Below, piece by piece: positions 7,212 to 9,935 of a stretch of DNA of 9,935 nucleotides; position 1 is the first letter of the stretch; every line of letters begins with the position of its first letter. Source of the stretch: Bacteroidales bacterium (lineage in GTDB: Bacteria; Bacteroidota; Bacteroidia; Bacteroidales; Azobacteroidaceae); assembly GCA_020860885.1 (NCBI GenBank), contig JAJBTS010000215.1, positions 1-9,935 of the forward strand, in the 5' to 3' direction. The notes beneath the pieces are model-generated. The model was given only the letters and a program-made list of their open reading frames with translations, did no database searches and was not told the DNA's origin. The position numbers and the translations under genes were made by a program.

Positions 7212-7520
7212 TAAATACCATTACAATTTCTTAATGCTTTTCGATCCCTTTTTGCGGTAAGTATCACTACCTCTCTGTGATACTCTTCGCACCCCTCTTG
7301 CGGTAAGTATCGCGCCCCCGTCGAAATACTCTTCGCAACGGGGTGTTAATACTCTTCGCTACGGGGTGTTAATACTCTTCGCTAACCCGTCGAAATACTC
7401 TTCGCTAACCCGTCGAAATACTCTTCGCAATGAGGTGTCAATACTCTCCGCGAACAGGTATCACTACTCTTCGCAACGGGGTATAGATGCTCTTCGCAAA
7501 CAGCTCCTAATACCAATCAC
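7212..7520. repeat. 23-bp tandem array in exact register
   Basis: The core TACTCTTCGC, or a close variant, starts at 7281, 7327, 7350, 7373, 7396, 7419, 7442 (one change), 7465 and 7488 (one change). Weaker members fall on the same 23-bp grid at 7235, 7258 and 7304; those at 7212 and 7511 are barely recognisable. No indel breaks the register. The other 13 bp of each unit vary and occur in two main forms, one with ACGGGGTG and one with AACCCGTC. Because these are partly complementary, neighbouring units can pair: CCCCGT (7316-7321) with ACGGGG (7338-7343), and inside that CGAA (7322-7325) with TTCG (7332-7335). No protein is encoded. Together with the heptamers this accounts for nearly all of the 437-bp gap between ispH and mutS2. 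Confidence 0.9.
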
Positions 7521-7526
7521 TGTGTT

Positions 7527-7586
7527 ACTGTTAACTGCTTACTGTTAACTACTTACTGTTAACTGTTCACTGGTGACTGTTTACTG
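7527..7586 (-). repeat. Heptanucleotide array, right arm (inverted copy)
   Basis: ACTG (ACTA once) recurs exactly every 7 bp at 7527, 7534, 7541, 7548, 7555, 7562, 7569, 7576 and 7583; a further ACTG at 7519 is 1 bp out of phase. Read on the minus strand these are CAGTAAA/CAGTGAA/CAGTTAA units, the same family as at 7117-7186 but inverted. The array starts in mutS2: its last codon (CAG, Gln) and its TAA stop (7581-7583) are repeat sequence. Base pairing with the left arm would form an imperfect stem of roughly 60 bp closing a loop of about 340 nt. Confidence 0.95.
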
Positions 7587-9935
7587 AAATTCTATGACTG
7601 TGATTCCTGCACCTCCGAATTGGATATGTTCATCCTGGAAACGTCTGATATTCGGTACACTTTTGAGGTAGTCGCGGATAATCTGTCTTAAAGCGCCGGT
7701 TCCCGTACCGTGGAGGATACGTACGCGTTCCACATTGCATTGGATAGCATCATCGACATAATAAGTAACCGCCTGTAAAGCTTCATCGCCCCGCATGCCT
7801 CTTACGTCGATTTCCAATTTGAAATTCAGCTTTTTTTCCGACATCGAGTCCGGACTGTTGGATGTAAAGATTTGTGTTTTAGCCGATTCTTTCCGTAATT
7901 GATTGTTGCTTATTTTCTCCAGTTGATCGAGTTTGGTAGATGTCTTCAAAGCTCCGAAAGCAACAACTACGTTTTTTCCTTTGATTTCCATTACCTGTCC
8001 CGGAGTCCGCTGGCCTTTTATTTTTACCGTATCGCCTACTTCAATAATTTCCGGATTAAAAGAAGGGGTAAGAGTTTCTTTTTTCTTTTTCTTCTTCGAC
8101 TCTCTTTCCTTAAGCTTTTTTATTTTTTGCGCTATCTTATCATCGGTATAGGATTCCTTTCCCTGTAGCGATTGCTTATAAACCTCCAGGTCTTTCCGGA
8201 TATCTTTGGTCTTTTCTTTCTCGGCCTGAACTTCCCGGATTCCTTTGATGGTATTTTCTATTTTTGCATTCGTGTCGGCAATCATTTTCTCCGCATCCGC
8301 CCTGGCTTTAGCCATAACCTCTTTTCTCTGGGTTTCTATTTTTTCAAGGTCTGTTTTATACCGTTCGGTCAGTTCTTCCAGCCTTTTCTCCTGAGAACGG
8401 ATATTTTGCCTTTTAGATTCCCAGTAGCGTTTATCCCGGACAATATCCTGAAGGTATTTATCCATGTCGATGTAATCCTGGCCTACTTTTTCAGAAGCTT
8501 CCGCTATAACATCTTCCGGCAAACCTATCTTCCGGGCTATTTCTATGGCAAAAGAACTTCCCGGATTTCCGATAGACAATTTGAACAGAGGTTGCATCTG
8601 GTGGCGGTCGTAGAGCATAGCTCCGTTAACAATCCCTTCGTTATCTTCGGCAAACGTTTTCAGGTTCTGATAATGAGTCGTAATAACGCCGTAGCTTTTT
8701 TTATCGTTGAAACGGTGAAGCAAAGCTTCTGCGATAGCGCCCCCGATCTGGGGTTCCGTACCTCCTCCGAATTCATCGATTAAAATAAGAGATTTGCCAT
8801 GGGTATGTTTTACCATATATTTCATATTGGTAAGATGCGAACTGTAGGTAGAAAGATCATCCTCAATAGATTGTTCATCTCCTATATCCAGGAATATATC
8901 GTCGAAAATGCCGGTTGTGGACCTTTCTCCCAAAGGGATCAGCATACCGCATTGCAGCATATACTGGAGGAGTCCCACGGTTTTCAGAAGGACCGATTTT
9001 CCTCCTGCGTTCGGCCCTGAAATAATCAGTATCCGGTCCGATTCCCGGGTAAGTTCAATGTCCAGAGGGACTATAGATTTGTTTTGTCTCCGGTGGGAAA
9101 TAAGTAATAAAGGATGTATAGCCCTTATCCAGTCGAGATACGGCTTATTTTCAATAACGGGTAAGATCGCATCAATGTCTAAGCCGAATAAAGCTTTGGC
9201 CCGGATAAAATCAATCTCCGCCAGGAATTGATAAGAGTTTAATATATCGGGTATTTCCGGCCGTATTTTATCGGTAAAATCGGTAAGGATACGTACTATC
9301 TCCCGCTTTTCTTCACTTTCCAGCTCACGGATCCTATTGTTCGCTTCCACGACCTCGGCCGGTTCGATAAAAACGGTTTTTCCGGTAGCCGATTCATCAT
9401 GGACAATTCCTTTTAACTTACGTTTGAAAGCAGGAGAAATAGGAATGACCAGCCGCCCGTCGCGCATGGTAGGCGCCACATCTTTATCCACCAAACCTTC
9501 CGCCTGGGCGCTCCGTAAAATACTGTTGAGTGTTTTGGAGATACCATTTACTGTCTGGCTGAGTTGTTTCCGTATATTACTTAATTCGGGAGAAGCATTG
9601 TCTTTGATACGGCCGAATTTATCCAGGATCAAATCTATCTGGCGGGTGAGCTGCGGAAAAGAAGAAACATCCTGCGCCAATTCCTGTAGATAAGGATAAG
9701 CCTTGCTCTCTTCTTCTTGTTTAAGTTGAAAAAAACGGACAATCTCATTAATGGTTTCCAGCGAACGACGGATATCGAAGAGTTCCTTTTCGATCAGGTA
9801 AGTCCCTTCGATACGGATCTTTTTCAAGGAGTCACGAACATCGAAAAAATAATTGGCGGGGAAATTATCTTCTTCCTGAATGATCCGCGTAAATTCGTGC
9901 GTCTGATACAGCTGTTTTTTTATATAATCGTATGT
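7581..9935 (-). CDS. mutS2: MutS2 ATPase/Smr endonuclease, 5' end outside window
   Basis: MutS2 is an ABC-type ATPase implicated in suppressing homologous recombination (Helicobacter) and in rescue of collided ribosomes (Bacillus). The frame is open to the window edge. The codons upstream of 9827, including EDNFPANYFFDVRDS, match the family, so the true start lies beyond 9935 and about 50 residues are missing. The TTG at 9827 is not the start. Visible residues (1 = codon at 9935): clamp/lever region 1-290; Walker A GPNAGGKS 307-314; signature region STYSSHLTNM 362-371; Walker B LILIDE 383-388; THYQNLK 420-426; long charged coiled coil about 500-620 ending in a Lys run; KOW-like segment 632-676; Smr domain 705-784 with DVRG (710-713) and HGTGTGALR (742-750). 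All catalytic motifs are intact. Convergent with ispH across the repeat island. Confidence 0.96.
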   Translation of the reverse strand, partial: TYDYIKKQLYQTHEFTRIIQEEDNFPANYFFDVRDSLKKIRIEGTYLIEKELFDIRRSLETINEIVRFFQLKQEEESKAYPYLQELAQDVSSFPQLTRQIDLILDKFGRIKDNASPELSNIRKQLSQTVNGISKTLNSILRSAQAEGLVDKDVAPTMRDGRLVIPISPAFKRKLKGIVHDESATGKTVFIEPAEVVEANNRIRELESEEKREIVRILTDFTDKIRPEIPDILNSYQFLAEIDFIRAKALFGLDIDAILPVIENKPYLDWIRAIHPLLLISHRRQNKSIVPLDIELTRESDRILIISGPNAGGKSVLLKTVGLLQYMLQCGMLIPLGERSTTGIFDDIFLDIGDEQSIEDDLSTYSSHLTNMKYMVKHTHGKSLILIDEFGGGTEPQIGGAIAEALLHRFNDKKSYGVITTHYQNLKTFAEDNEGIVNGAMLYDRHQMQPLFKLSIGNPGSSFAIEIARKIGLPEDVIAEASEKVGQDYIDMDKYLQDIVRDKRYWESKRQNIRSQEKRLEELTERYKTDLEKIETQRKEVMAKARADAEKMIADTNAKIENTIKGIREVQAEKEKTKDIRKDLEVYKQSLQGKESYTDDKIAQKIKKLKERESKKKKKKETLTPSFNPEIIEVGDTVKIKGQRTPGQVMEIKGKNVVVAFGALKTSTKLDQLEKISNNQLRKESAKTQIFTSNSPDSMSEKKLNFKLEIDVRGMRGDEALQAVTYYVDDAIQCNVERVRILHGTGTGALRQIIRDYLKSVPNIRRFQDEHIQFGGAGITVIEFQ

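Noticed and set aside
7212..7520. 23-bp array as a CRISPR
   Set aside because: The constant part is only about 10 bp and the variable part 13 bp, with variable parts repeating among units. No cas genes are nearby.
7212..7520. 23-bp direct repeats as plasmid replication iterons
   Set aside because: There is no replication initiator gene, no clear AT-rich unwinding region beside the array, and all neighbours are chromosomal housekeeping genes.
7366..7548. 60-codon plus-strand open frame
   Set aside because: It is made entirely of 23-bp and 7-bp repeat units, with no independent start signal or family resemblance.
8172..8783. 203-codon plus-strand open frame opposite mutS2
   Set aside because: It is a hydrophobic, Phe-rich translation of the antisense strand of the conserved mutS2 coiled-coil and ATPase region. 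There is no promoter or homology support.

Overview
The window reads as an ordinary, moderately AT-rich chromosomal segment of a member of the Bacteroidetes, most likely order Bacteroidales. Reasons: promoter -7 elements fit TAnnTTTG (TATCTTTG before tldD and ispH, TAATTTTG before pfkA, TACTTTTG before the carbonic anhydrase gene); Shine-Dalgarno sequences are mostly absent; there are lipoproteins with Bacteroidetes-like signals; and the MutS2 and IspH sequences look Bacteroidetes-type. The genus cannot be fixed from the sequence alone. No phage, plasmid, CRISPR, rRNA, tRNA or transposase gene was found.

Layout. (1) 33-3862, plus strand: a promoter followed by a tight three-gene operon, tldD-tldE-apbE. 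It encodes the two subunits of a TldD/TldE metalloprotease and a lipoprotein FMN transferase. (2) 3880-4614, minus strand, convergent with apbE: a beta-carbonic anhydrase with a lipoprotein signal, so probably envelope-located. (3) 4615-5189: a 575-bp gene-free stretch. It holds the carbonic anhydrase promoter, a decaying ~43-bp tandem repeat, a 12-bp inverted repeat of the C4-TAAA-G4 type, and a ~33-bp tandem repeat. (4) 5190-7143: a divergent pair, pfkA (minus; ATP-type phosphofructokinase, glycolysis) and ispH (plus; last step of the MEP isoprenoid pathway), sharing a ~100-bp promoter region. (5) 7117-7586: the most unusual part. Two inverted arrays of a 7-bp repeat flank an array of 23-bp units that keeps exact register for about twelve units. 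The heptamer arrays also encode the last residues and stop codons of both neighbouring genes. (6) 7581-9935, minus strand: mutS2 (ATPase, coiled coil, KOW-like segment, Smr nuclease), cut at its 5' end by the window edge.

The protein genes are recognisable housekeeping families. TldD/TldE/ApbE form a plausible co-expressed unit; the others are not obviously linked in function. I see no convincing undescribed multi-gene system. The main candidates for new biology are the repeat islands, especially the one between ispH and mutS2, whose function I cannot assign from sequence.
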